From the NCBI GenBank assembly GCA_902496295.1, contig CABVAF010000001.1:186001-250000 (forward strand): 64,000 nt of DNA. Direction: 5' to 3'. The DNA comes from an uncultured Clostridium sp. (GTDB taxonomy: Bacteria > Bacillota > Clostridia > TANB77 > CAG-508). Under the pieces are notes generated by a model that saw nothing but the letters and a program-made list of their open reading frames with translations, was not told where the DNA came from and ran no database searches. This document shows positions 41,098-50,229 of the stretch, piece by piece. Made by a program: the position numbers and the translations under genes. How positions within the stretch are numbered: the stretch's first letter is position 1; the number at the start of each line of letters is the position of its first letter.

Positions 41098-42945
41098 ATG
41101 TGTGGAATTTGTGGTTTTGTTAATCTAAAGAAAAAAATTGACAATGAAAAGGATGAATTAGTAAGTATGACTAACTCTATAGCAAGACGTGGTCCAGATG
41201 AAAACGGTTATGCTTGTTTTGAAAATGCAATGCTTGGTCACAGAAGATTAATTGTTGTAGACCCAGATGGTGGAAAGCAACCAATGACATTTAAATTTAA
41301 TGAAAATACTTACACTATGGTTTACAATGGCCAAATATACAATGCTAATGAATTACGTAATATTTTAAAGGAGAATGGATTTAATTTTGAAGGTCATTCA
41401 GATACAGAAGTTTTATTAAAATCATTTGTATACTTTGGAAAAGATGTTGTAAAACATTTAAACGGAATTTTTGCATTTGCAATATGGAATGAGAACAAAA
41501 AAGAATTATTTATGGCAAGAGACCATTTTGGAGTTAAACCTTTGTTTTATACTTTAAAAGATAATTCACTTATATTTGGCTCGGAAATTAAAGCTATTGC
41601 TAGCTATCATTCCATAGATTTAGTCTTAGATAATACTGGAATAGGAGAATTATTAGGTGTGGGTCCTGCACATACACCCGGCTTAACAGTATTTAAAGAT
41701 ATTTTCGAGTTAAAGCCTGCAAGCTATTTAATATATAATAGCGATGGTTTATATACAGATAAATACTGGAAGTTAATTAGCAAACCTCATACAGATAGTT
41801 TAGGAAAAACTTGTGACAAAGTTAGATTTTTATTGGAAGATACTATAAAAAGGCAACTTGTATCTGATGTTCCCCTTTGTACATTTCTTTCTGGAGGGTT
41901 GGATTCAAGTATAGTAACATTATACGCAGCAAACTATTGTAAAGATAATGGTATACCACCTTTAAATACCTATTCAATAGATTACGTAGATAATGACAAA
42001 AACTTTGTTAAGAGCGATTTTCAACCAAACTCAGATAATAAATATATAGATATAATGGTAGACTTTCTCCATACAAACCATCACAAAATAATTGTTGATA
42101 CTCCCGAACTTGCAGAAAGCTTGGAATCTGCAATGATAGCTAGAGATTGTCCTGGAATGGCAGATGTTGACTCTTCTTTGCTACTTTTCTGTAAAAATGT
42201 AAAGCAAGATATGGTAGTGGCTTTAACTGGTGAATGTGCAGACGAAATATTTGGAGGATATCCTTGGTTCTTTAGAGAAGATGCGCTAAGAAGCGGAACA
42301 TTCCCTTGGTCAATTGCAATAGAAGAAAGACAAAAATTACTTAATCCGGAAATATCTTTAAAATTTAATTTAAAATCATATATAGATTATAGATATAATG
42401 AAAGTTTATCCGAAGTAGAAATTTTAGATGATGATACTAGTGAAACTGCAGAAAAGAGAAAAATAACTCATTTAACACAAAATTGGTTTATGCAAACACT
42501 ACTGGACCGTTCAGATAGAATGGGAATGTTTAATGGGTTTGAATTAAGAGTTCCATTTTGTGACTATAGACTAGCAGAATATGTATGGAACATTCCATGG
42601 GAATTAAAAGCTCTTAATGGACGTGAGAAAGGATTACTTAGATATGTAATAAAAGGTAAACTTCCTGATGAAATTATAGATAGAAAAAAGAGTCCATATC
42701 CTAAAACTCAAAACCCAACCTATTTAAAAAAGGTAAAAGAAATGCTTACAGAAATAATGAAAAAGCCAGACGCTTCTATAAAGAAACTTTTAAATGAAAC
42801 ATATATATGGGAAATAATTAACACAAATGGTAATGCATTTACTAGACCTTGGTTTGGTCAATTAATGACTGGGCCACAACTTATGGCATATCTTTGCCAA
42901 GTAAATATGTGGCTAGATAGGTATCAACCTAAAATTGAGATATAA
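41098..42945 (+). CDS. asnB: Glutamine-hydrolysing asparagine synthase
   Basis: Makes asparagine from aspartate, ATP and glutamine. The N-terminal class II glutaminase starts MCGICGF with nucleophile Cys2, followed by ARRGPDENG and YNGQIYN; the synthase domain carries the PP-loop FLSGGLDSSIVTLYAA near residue 265 and GECADEIFGGYPWF. 615 residues, standard for bacterial AsnB. GAGAGGT is close to the ATG. Related AsnB-like proteins amidate cell-wall precursors, but nothing specific argues for that here. Confidence 0.95.
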   Translation: MCGICGFVNLKKKIDNEKDELVSMTNSIARRGPDENGYACFENAMLGHRRLIVVDPDGGKQPMTFKFNENTYTMVYNGQIYNANELRNILKENGFNFEGHSDTEVLLKSFVYFGKDVVKHLNGIFAFAIWNENKKELFMARDHFGVKPLFYTLKDNSLIFGSEIKAIASYHSIDLVLDNTGIGELLGVGPAHTPGLTVFKDIFELKPASYLIYNSDGLYTDKYWKLISKPHTDSLGKTCDKVRFLLEDTIKRQLVSDVPLCTFLSGGLDSSIVTLYAANYCKDNGIPPLNTYSIDYVDNDKNFVKSDFQPNSDNKYIDIMVDFLHTNHHKIIVDTPELAESLESAMIARDCPGMADVDSSLLLFCKNVKQDMVVALTGECADEIFGGYPWFFREDALRSGTFPWSIAIEERQKLLNPEISLKFNLKSYIDYRYNESLSEVEILDDDTSETAEKRKITHLTQNWFMQTLLDRSDRMGMFNGFELRVPFCDYRLAEYVWNIPWELKALNGREKGLLRYVIKGKLPDEIIDRKKSPYPKTQNPTYLKKVKEMLTEIMKKPDASIKKLLNETYIWEIINTNGNAFTRPWFGQLMTGPQLMAYLCQVNMWLDRYQPKIEI

Positions 42946-42951
42946 AATGAT

Positions 42952-42985
42952 AAGGAGGTCACAATTTGCGACCTCCTTTACTTGG
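42952..42985. terminator. Hairpin between asnB and the EPS locus
   Basis: aaggaggtc (42952-42960) / gacctcctt (42970-42978), perfect 9-bp stem. The genes converge, so it can end both transcripts; flanking T tracts are short. Confidence 0.7.
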
Positions 42986-43004
42986 TTACTTATTAAATTT
43001 AATT

Positions 43005-43766
43005 TTATTTCCAGCCTCCTAAGAATGTCTTTTTCAATTCTATTGGGTCATCTATATCCAATTCTTCATCATTTAATATATAACTTGGATTTTCTGTTGT
43101 AAGTTCTAATGTCTTTTCCTCGCCTATCCATTTTTCTAATAGTTTTAAAGCTTCTGGTATATGTTTATATACCGTATTTATTCTATGGTTGTCTGAGCCT
43201 AAAAAATGTATCATATTATGTGTTAGAAGCTTTTTGGCTGTTTCTTTTATATCATTTCCATACATTCCAATGATACTTCCATAATTTGATTGGAATAATA
43301 CCCCTTGCTCTATATATTCTAATAGCATATTTGGATTTTCTCTTACATAATTATATCTTTCTGGATGCGCTACTATTGGAATTTTTCCCTCTTGTAATAA
43401 CAAGTATATAACTTGATCCATGTTTATTGGCTTTGTTTGCATAGGAAACTCAATTAATACATACCTGCTATTATTTAAGCACATAGCTTTTTTAGAATTT
43501 ATAAATTCTATTATATTTTCTGTAGCATAAATTTCATTTCCTTGATGTATTTTTATGTTTATTCCTTCTGCTAAATCTTTTATGTTAGAAATTCTACTTG
43601 TTATTTCATCGCATGGTACCTCGTAATAATCTTCCATATAATGTGGTGTGAAAATTACATCTGTAAATCCAACTTTTTTTGCCTCTTTTAACATAGTAAT
43701 GGTGTCTTCTATGCTTTTAGAACCATCATCAACACCATATACTAGATGTGAATGTATATCAATCAT
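43005..43766 (-). CDS. cpsB: CpsB/CapC-type PHP tyrosine-protein phosphatase
   Basis: Mn-dependent phosphatase that dephosphorylates the CpsD tyrosine kinase. About 253 residues with PHP-fold metal ligands: IDIHSHLVYGVDDGS, FTPHYMEDYY, GNEIYAT, VAHPERYNY, LGSDNHR. The start is uncertain among ATGs at 43784, 43769 and 43766; MIDIHSH is the usual family N-terminus. Last gene of the EPS transcript. Confidence 0.93.
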   Translation of the reverse strand: MIDIHSHLVYGVDDGSKSIEDTITMLKEAKKVGFTDVIFTPHYMEDYYEVPCDEITSRISNIKDLAEGINIKIHQGNEIYATENIIEFINSKKAMCLNNSRYVLIEFPMQTKPINMDQVIYLLLQEGKIPIVAHPERYNYVRENPNMLLEYIEQGVLFQSNYGSIIGMYGNDIKETAKKLLTHNMIHFLGSDNHRINTVYKHIPEALKLLEKWIGEEKTLELTTENPSYILNDEELDIDDPIELKKTFLGGWK

Positions 43767-43831
43767 CATTTTCTCTCTTTTCATTTAATATTAAATTAAT
43801 ACTATTAATTTAAAAATATTTTCTATAATTA

Positions 43832-44662
43832 CTAATTGTCTTCCTCTTCTGAATTCTTATTGCCATCTATGTTGTATAATTTTCCATTTTCTTGGGTTTC
43901 AGGTTTTATCCTTGATGCAAAATCCACTTTATTTTTACTAGACCTTTTATGTGTAGGCGCTACAGATGTAGAAGAACCATAATAATAAGAAGCATAATAT
44001 TCTTTTTGTGCTATAGGCATCTTATTTATAACAACACCTGCAATTTTTCCACCTACATTTAATATATCTCTTTTTACTCTCTCTAGGTCATCTATTTTTG
44101 TATATTTATAAGCACATACTATAATAGTACTATCTACATTTCTAGAAATAATAAGAGCATCTGTAACTAAATTTGTTGGTGTTCCATCATAAATTACAAT
44201 ATCACACATATCCTCTAGTTTTTTCATTGTTTCTGCCATTTTCTCTGAAACAAGCAATTCTGATGGGTTTGGAGGTATGCTTCCTGCTGTTATTAAATAT
44301 AAGTTTTGCACTTCTGTTTTTCTTATATAAGACTCAATATTTATATCTCCATTTTCACCATTTGAATTAATACCAGATAAGTAGTTAGAAAGTCCTGGTG
44401 CTGGTGGAACTGAAAAAACAGAAAATAATCTTCCTTTTCTCATATCACAATCTACTAATATAACTCTTTTTCCAGCTTGAGCGAATGTAGTAGCTAAGTT
44501 AGAAGATACCCAGCTTTTACCTTCTGATGGTGAAGTTGATGTAACTAATAAAGACTTTAGCCCACTCTTAGTATTCATAAATTGTATATTTGTTCTTAAA
44601 GTTCTAAACAATTCCGATATAGGGGATTTAGGTTCTCTTGCAGCAATTAATTCTTTCTTCAT
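43832..44662 (-). CDS. cpsD: CpsD-type bacterial tyrosine kinase (BY-kinase)
   Basis: ATPase/kinase that autophosphorylates its C-terminal tyrosines and controls polysaccharide length and export. Walker A SPSEGKSWVSSNLA near residue 47, Walker A' VDCDMRKGRLF, Walker B VIYDGTPTN. The tyrosine cluster YYASYYYGSS lies at about 228-237, followed by a further 40-residue charged tail, so the cluster is not fully terminal as it is in many relatives. Its ATG overlaps the cpsC stop by one base (TAATG). Confidence 0.95.
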   Translation of the reverse strand: MKKELIAAREPKSPISELFRTLRTNIQFMNTKSGLKSLLVTSTSPSEGKSWVSSNLATTFAQAGKRVILVDCDMRKGRLFSVFSVPPAPGLSNYLSGINSNGENGDINIESYIRKTEVQNLYLITAGSIPPNPSELLVSEKMAETMKKLEDMCDIVIYDGTPTNLVTDALIISRNVDSTIIVCAYKYTKIDDLERVKRDILNVGGKIAGVVINKMPIAQKEYYASYYYGSSTSVAPTHKRSSKNKVDFASRIKPETQENGKLYNIDGNKNSEEEDN

Positions 44663-45366
44663 TATTTTTTACCTCCCTTTACTTTCTTAAAGTCACATTC
44701 TGGTATAGAAGTTAATACTGTAAGACCTAGCTTCTTTTCTATATCTTCTTTACTCTTAACTGTTGTATCAAGCATATTTGCAATTAAAACATATATACAT
44801 GCTATAACAAAACCAGCAGCAGCAAATATAATTATATCTTTTATATGGTTAATATTATATGGCTCACTCTCTGCTCTTGCTTCATCTACAACATATACAT
44901 TATCCATATTATAATACTGTTGTGCTATTTGTGTAATAAAAACTTGTGCAGCTTCATTAGCAATTCTACGTGCCATTTCGCTATCTGCATCAGTTACACT
45001 TATTTCAATAATTTCTGTATCATCTTTTGCTGAAACTTGGATGTTTTGTTTCAAATTTTCTACAGTTTTGTCTATTTTTAAGTTATTTATAACTTGTGTT
45101 AAAACTTTTTCAGTTTTAATTAAATCACTATATGTAGAAACTAATTTCTGATTTAATGTAATTTCTGTTGATGTAATTGTTCCATCATCAGATTGTGCTG
45201 TATTAGACTTCGCCAATAGTATAGATGTAGTAGATTTATATTCTGGTTTTAATAAAACATAAGAATATATAAAACCAATAACTACAGCTATTGCTACAAT
45301 TAAGATAATTTCAAACTTTTTTGTCCAAAAAATGTTAAACAAATCTTTTAAATCTAATTCGTCCAT
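44662..45366 (-). CDS. cpsC: CpsC-type chain-length regulator / kinase adaptor
   Basis: 234-residue Wzz-fold membrane protein: transmembrane helix about 18-38, extracytoplasmic helical domain, second helix about 175-197 (IIIFAAAGFVIACIYVLI), and a cytoplasmic tail that would activate CpsD. The KPEYKSTTSILL segment after helix 1 is typical. Directly coupled to cpsD. Confidence 0.93.
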   Translation of the reverse strand: MDELDLKDLFNIFWTKKFEIILIVAIAVVIGFIYSYVLLKPEYKSTTSILLAKSNTAQSDDGTITSTEITLNQKLVSTYSDLIKTEKVLTQVINNLKIDKTVENLKQNIQVSAKDDTEIIEISVTDADSEMARRIANEAAQVFITQIAQQYYNMDNVYVVDEARAESEPYNINHIKDIIIFAAAGFVIACIYVLIANMLDTTVKSKEDIEKKLGLTVLTSIPECDFKKVKGGKK

Positions 45367-45446
45367 GATTTAATTCCCTTCTATTTAGCCTTCAATTTAC
45401 ATTCTATAAGGTTATATAAGATTATAGTATATTTTTAAATTCTATT

Positions 45447-46226
45447 CTATTTTATTTCTATATCTTTATATTTTACTAATTTTACAACTGCAAATGCAAC
45501 CACTGCAATAATTAATACTATAAAAAATATATTTACACCTGTTTGTGGTAACTTAGAATCTGGAGATATTGTATTGTCTTTACTGTTATTAACTGTACTT
45601 CCAGTTTCTTTGTTTGAACCCGTTGTATTAATTACTATATTTTCTGAGTTAGTCTCATTCTTAGTTTCATTTGTTGTTTCATTAGCTACTTCATTTGTAA
45701 TTTCATTTTGAACATTGTTGTTTTCTTCATCATTATTGTTATCTTCATTTTCCTGTGGTTTTATTGTATAATTAGCTGAATAAGTAGCATAAGTCTCGTC
45801 TAATAAATTTCCATCTGATATATTAAACTCTGTTATAGAAATTGTTCCAGATACTTCTTCTGTAACATCATCTCTTAACTCAAAAGTTAATTCTGCAAAT
45901 TGAGTATTAGAACTAGCTTTATCGTTTTCTAAAAGTACTGTCTTTTTTTCATTTGAAATTGTTATTCTCCAGTTATCTGTCGTTCTTCCAGATACTTTTG
46001 ATATATTTGCTTCGTCATACGCTAATGTCATAGAAGCACTCATTACAGAGTCTTCTTCTACTCCAACAAAATCTCCAGTTGATATTTTTATAGTTACTTT
46101 ATTTCCTTCTTTTACAGTTTCAAATTTTATATTTGCTGTTGCCTCTGTTGCAGGTTCTGTTGCATATACCGTACATCCTAAACAAAGCAAACAAACTAAT
46201 AAAATAATTGATACTACTTTTTTCAT
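45447..46226 (-). CDS. LPXTG-anchored cohesin-like surface protein
   Basis: 259 residues. Signal peptide to about A22 (VYA), one cohesin-like beta domain (about 30-152; SASMTLAYDEANISKVSG, QFAELTFELRDD, GTISITEFNISDG), an Asn/Glu/Thr-rich linker (158-222), then sorting signal LPQTG at 226-230, a hydrophobic helix and the basic tail KYKDIEIK. Sortase would link it to peptidoglycan. Cohesins bind dockerins, and the gene directly upstream on the transcript encodes a dockerin-bearing hydrolase. The cohesin call rests on pattern likeness, not on a search. AAGGAG precedes the ATG. Confidence 0.75.
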   Translation of the reverse strand: MKKVVSIILLVCLLCLGCTVYATEPATEATANIKFETVKEGNKVTIKISTGDFVGVEEDSVMSASMTLAYDEANISKVSGRTTDNWRITISNEKKTVLLENDKASSNTQFAELTFELRDDVTEEVSGTISITEFNISDGNLLDETYATYSANYTIKPQENEDNNNDEENNNVQNEITNEVANETTNETKNETNSENIVINTTGSNKETGSTVNNSKDNTISPDSKLPQTGVNIFFIVLIIAVVAFAVVKLVKYKDIEIK

Positions 46227-46389
46227 TATTTTTCTCTCCTTTTTTCATTTCTTCTTATGCTATTCTACTATAAATGTTATTATATAACAAGTTTTTCCTT
46301 TTTACAATTACATTGCAATAATATTACAAAAATATTACATTTTGAATAGATATCCTATTAAAAATAACTGGTAATTTCAAAGAGATGCA

Positions 46390-46414
46390 TTAGGAGAACT
46401 TAATATTCTCCTAA
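46390..46414 (-). promoter_or_regulatory. Hairpin spanning the stop codon of the dockerin hydrolase
   Basis: ttaggagaa (46390-46398) / ttctcctaa (46406-46414), perfect 9-bp arms, covers the end of the reading frame. No T tract follows, so it may be a partial terminator or an RNA-processing/stability stem setting the ratio of hydrolase to cohesin-like protein. Confidence 0.5.
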
Positions 46415-49400
46415 TATTTCTATCCTCATTCTTGTATAATCTTTTACTCCTAGTTCTTGTCCATCTACATTAATATCTGCTGCTAAACTTTCAATTTCAT
46501 TAAATTCTCTTAACTTTAAAATATATCTTCTAAATGTACTCAAATCATATGTAGTTACTTTTCCATCTCCATTAATGTCTCCTGATACAACTATAGTATA
46601 TTCTGCACCATTATTTAATTGTAAGATATCTCCTGTAGCTACAATATCATCCTTTGATAATTCTTTATCATTTCTCTTTACAGTATAATTTTTAGTCAAA
46701 TTAAATTTTTTTGCAAACTGTTCTAATTTCGTTTTTTGTCTTACATTTAGAATATAACCATTATTTATAGTATATCCGTCTGTTCCATCTTCTACAATAT
46801 ATATCTCTATTTCCGTTTTATTTCCAGCTTTATCTGTTGCTATAATATTATATATACCCTCTTGTGCAAGTTTTGCACCATTGCTATATTGAATGCTTGT
46901 ACCATTAAATAGAACTTCAATAGATGCTAAGTTCTCATCTTTTATAACTGGTGTTGCTGAATTTGTGTAAATTTTTCCATTAACTACTCCAGAGATAACT
47001 GGTGCATCTTTATCAATGCTTGTAATTTTTATTTCTTCTTTAAACACTTGTCCTCTTCTTTCATATTCAAAAGTAAAAGTGCCATTTTTAGTGAATGTAT
47101 ATGTATTTTGTCCATTGTTATTAGTTACTTTTGAATCTGAGCCTATATTTAATGTTACTGTTATGTCTTGGTTAGTAAACTCATCTGTATTTGAATAGCT
47201 TACTGTAACTGGATTTTCTTTAATGTATTTATTTATATAGATATTTGCAAAGTCGTTTGCCCAGTCTGCTAAATAATAGGCATGTAAGCTGTTACTTACT
47301 ATTAAACCTGTTTTTATATCATTTTCTTCCTCTAAGCTATTTATATATTCTGATTTTTCGTGTAATTCTTTAGCAAAATCTAAAATCTTACTTGGATAAA
47401 TTATATTTAAATCTGAATTATTATTAATAGTAGTTTCTGCTTTGTTAATAAGTTCTTCTGTAGCTGTATAATAAGCCGCTCTAGAAGTAGCACTTACTGT
47501 AAGCAAATCTTCATATGAATTGCCTATATCATTTAACATGTCTAACATTGAACTTACTTTAACATATTCTACATTAAGCTTTTCATTATTAAATGCATTT
47601 AAAATAGTAGTTCCTAATGCAAAATGTTCACTCATCATTTCTATAGCATTTTCTTGTGTTTCTGTAGTATTACCTGAAATTGATGACATATAGTTTTTTA
47701 ACTTATCTATTTGTCCTTGCATCCCATCTATGCTTGCTATCTCTTGGCTAAATTTCTCTTCGAATTCTGAGTATTTTTCTAGTGATGTATTAGAAATCGC
47801 TTCATAGAAATATTTTGTTGAAACATTATCTAAATAAACTGGTGATGCCGTGATTGTTAATGTTCCATCTGTATTTTCAATTGCATTGCCATACATATCA
47901 CTTGCGGTAAAGTCTTCATATGGAATATTTATATTATTATTTGAATTTGTTGTCCATGCTATAATCTTAGGTTTTCCATCCTTGTTATATACATGTGCTT
48001 CTAGTCCATTTGCTAAATTAACTGTACCTATGTATTCAGCTCCGTTAGTGTTTTCATAGTAGTTTTTCATTGTATAATAGGCTGGTTTCGGAGTATAGTC
48101 ATACGTTATCAAGCCAAAGTTATGTTCTTGATTTGATGCACTTTCTCCTATATTTCTCGAATTATATACAACTTTCTCCTTAATATTATTCTTATCATAT
48201 GTTACTGTTTGCTTTAAAATTTTGTTTGCCTGCTCAATTTCCGTAAACCCTTTAGTATGGGAAGAAGCACCGTATTCAGATACGTTTATTTTATAGAATC
48301 CTCCTAAATCATTTAACATTTTAATATGTTCATTTATCATCTTTTGAGTCCAGTTTGTATTATTAAATTCATCATATTGATGTATTGATATATTGTTTAT
48401 CGTTTGGCTTTCTTGTAAAATATATTTTATAAAATTAGTACTACTTATTTTATTTTCTTCGTCATACACTACGCCAGCTGTTCCGCCTGCTAATATTTCT
48501 ATTTCTGGATTTATTTGTTTTAACTGTTCATTTAAAATTGAAACTGTTTTTATATAATACTCTATCTTTTCATCTGTTGTATATAAAAAATTAGCCTCAT
48601 TTAAGATCTCATACTTCGTTATCATAGGGTATCTTTTAGCAAATGTTGTAACGAACTTTACCATTTTATCAATTTCATCTTGACTTGAGATAAGTTTGTC
48701 ATCACCTAATAATTCTCCTGGATTATTAATAATCGCTATCACTTCAATATTATTTTCATTTAATTTTAATATCCAATCATCATATTTACTAAAATCATAT
48801 TCTCCATTCTTATTTTCTATATTCTTCCATGAAATGTCATCTCTAATAGTCTTGATTCCCAAGTAATTTAATAATTGAATAGTTCTTTCATCATCTATTT
48901 TGTAGTCAAAATGCGTAGATACAGCATTAGTACTATACTCATCCAAAAATTGTTTTTTATATTCCTTTATGTATAATTTTTGAACCTTTACATCATAAAA
49001 ACTGCTACTATCTTTATTTAAAGATATTGCTAAAACATTATCTCCTTCTTTTAAATTATATTTAACAATATTATCTCCTTCTTCTAATACATATTCCTCG
49101 TCATTTATTTTTATCGTATATAAACTATTATTATCCAAATTAGTCAAGTTGACGTTAAAATCAAATATTTCTGAATTTGTATATGGTAAATCATTTTTTA
49201 AAATAATATTATAGTGTTCATCTATTAAATTATTATCTTGACTTTCGCTTATTTCCTCTATTAATCCAAAGATATTATATCTTTTTTCTTGTATATGTAT
49301 ACTACTCCCACCACTTGAATTTTGTATTATTATACCATTATTATTTGCAGATTCTATACACTTTAGAATAATCATAGGAATAATCTTTATTATTAATACT

Positions 49401-49450
49401 ATAATTAAAATTATTATAAAAATAGTAATTATAACTCTTTTTCCCTTCAT
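46400..49450 (-). CDS. Membrane-anchored glycoside hydrolase with C-terminal dockerin
   Basis: 1016 residues. N-terminal membrane helix (about 8-28, uncleaved-looking), a beta-rich region (about 75-165), then a clan-A (beta/alpha)8 hydrolase domain similar to GH39/PslG types: acid/base candidate E285 in EILNEANF and nucleophile candidate E392 in NVSEYGASSH, 107 residues apart. A helical region (about 540-770) and Ig-like domains (about 775-900) follow. Residues about 957-1016 form a complete type I dockerin with two calcium loops, GDINGDGKVTTYDL and ADINVDGQELGVKDY. Its place in an EPS locus suggests it acts on the polymer made there. Confidence 0.88.
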   Translation of the reverse strand: MKGKRVIITIFIIILIIVLIIKIIPMIILKCIESANNNGIIIQNSSGGSSIHIQEKRYNIFGLIEEISESQDNNLIDEHYNIILKNDLPYTNSEIFDFNVNLTNLDNNSLYTIKINDEEYVLEEGDNIVKYNLKEGDNVLAISLNKDSSSFYDVKVQKLYIKEYKKQFLDEYSTNAVSTHFDYKIDDERTIQLLNYLGIKTIRDDISWKNIENKNGEYDFSKYDDWILKLNENNIEVIAIINNPGELLGDDKLISSQDEIDKMVKFVTTFAKRYPMITKYEILNEANFLYTTDEKIEYYIKTVSILNEQLKQINPEIEILAGGTAGVVYDEENKISSTNFIKYILQESQTINNISIHQYDEFNNTNWTQKMINEHIKMLNDLGGFYKINVSEYGASSHTKGFTEIEQANKILKQTVTYDKNNIKEKVVYNSRNIGESASNQEHNFGLITYDYTPKPAYYTMKNYYENTNGAEYIGTVNLANGLEAHVYNKDGKPKIIAWTTNSNNNINIPYEDFTASDMYGNAIENTDGTLTITASPVYLDNVSTKYFYEAISNTSLEKYSEFEEKFSQEIASIDGMQGQIDKLKNYMSSISGNTTETQENAIEMMSEHFALGTTILNAFNNEKLNVEYVKVSSMLDMLNDIGNSYEDLLTVSATSRAAYYTATEELINKAETTINNNSDLNIIYPSKILDFAKELHEKSEYINSLEEENDIKTGLIVSNSLHAYYLADWANDFANIYINKYIKENPVTVSYSNTDEFTNQDITVTLNIGSDSKVTNNNGQNTYTFTKNGTFTFEYERRGQVFKEEIKITSIDKDAPVISGVVNGKIYTNSATPVIKDENLASIEVLFNGTSIQYSNGAKLAQEGIYNIIATDKAGNKTEIEIYIVEDGTDGYTINNGYILNVRQKTKLEQFAKKFNLTKNYTVKRNDKELSKDDIVATGDILQLNNGAEYTIVVSGDINGDGKVTTYDLSTFRRYILKLREFNEIESLAADINVDGQELGVKDYTRMRIEILGEY

Positions 49451-49508
49451 TTTTCCTCCTTTTATATCATAGGATTTATCTTTAGATATAATATATCATA
49501 ATTAATAT

Positions 49509-50102
49509 TTATTTCCACTGTATATTTTCTCTTATTACTTTCGCTGGCACTCCAGCTACTATCGAATTTGCCGGAACATCCTTAGTTACAATTGCTCCTG
49601 CCGCAACGACTGCTCCATCGCCAATGGTTACACCCTTCATAATGATTGCTCTTGTCCCTATCCAAACGTGATTTCCAATTGTTATTGGTTTTATCATTTT
49701 ATCTTCCTGTCCTATAATCTCATGAGCATCCGTATCTCTTATTATTACATCTCTAGCAATTACTACATCATTTCCTATTTTGATATTCCCCGCACAAATA
49801 AGCTGTACAAATGCATTGAAATATCCTTTATTTAACTCCAATTTTGCATTATCAAATATTCTAATATCTGAACCAATGCCAACTGAAAAATTTCCGTTAA
49901 TCTTCAATTCAGAATTTTTCCCCATACTAATCCTTGTTTCTTGTCTTGATTTCGGATTTTCTTTACTTCCTACTATTAACATTCCTTCACCACTAATTTT
50001 CGCTGTTTTATCAATATTTACTCTTGTATATCTATATATCTTTAAATTTTGCTTTTTTAATAATCTATATACTGTTTTTATTAAAGAAATATCTCTTTTC
50101 AT
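49509..50102 (-). CDS. Left-handed beta-helix O-acetyltransferase
   Basis: About 197 residues with hexapeptide repeats and the active-site/CoA motifs VVIARDVIIRDTDAHEI, IGNHVWIGTRAIIMKGVTIGDGAVVAAGAIVTKDVP. Such enzymes acetylate sugars during surface polysaccharide synthesis. ATG 50102 (MKRDISLIKTVY) is used although GGAAGG is rather far (13 nt); TTG 50126 is the alternative. Confidence 0.9.
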   Translation of the reverse strand: MKRDISLIKTVYRLLKKQNLKIYRYTRVNIDKTAKISGEGMLIVGSKENPKSRQETRISMGKNSELKINGNFSVGIGSDIRIFDNAKLELNKGYFNAFVQLICAGNIKIGNDVVIARDVIIRDTDAHEIIGQEDKMIKPITIGNHVWIGTRAIIMKGVTIGDGAVVAAGAIVTKDVPANSIVAGVPAKVIRENIQWK

Positions 50103-50229
50103 ATTTATTTTAATTCCTTCCTTCAATTATATCTCCAATTCTAAAAATTTAATATAACATCAAAGTCAAATTTTAAATTTATACTCTACATTTTATTGAA
50201 GCAAATTTTAACAATACTAAAAATTATAA

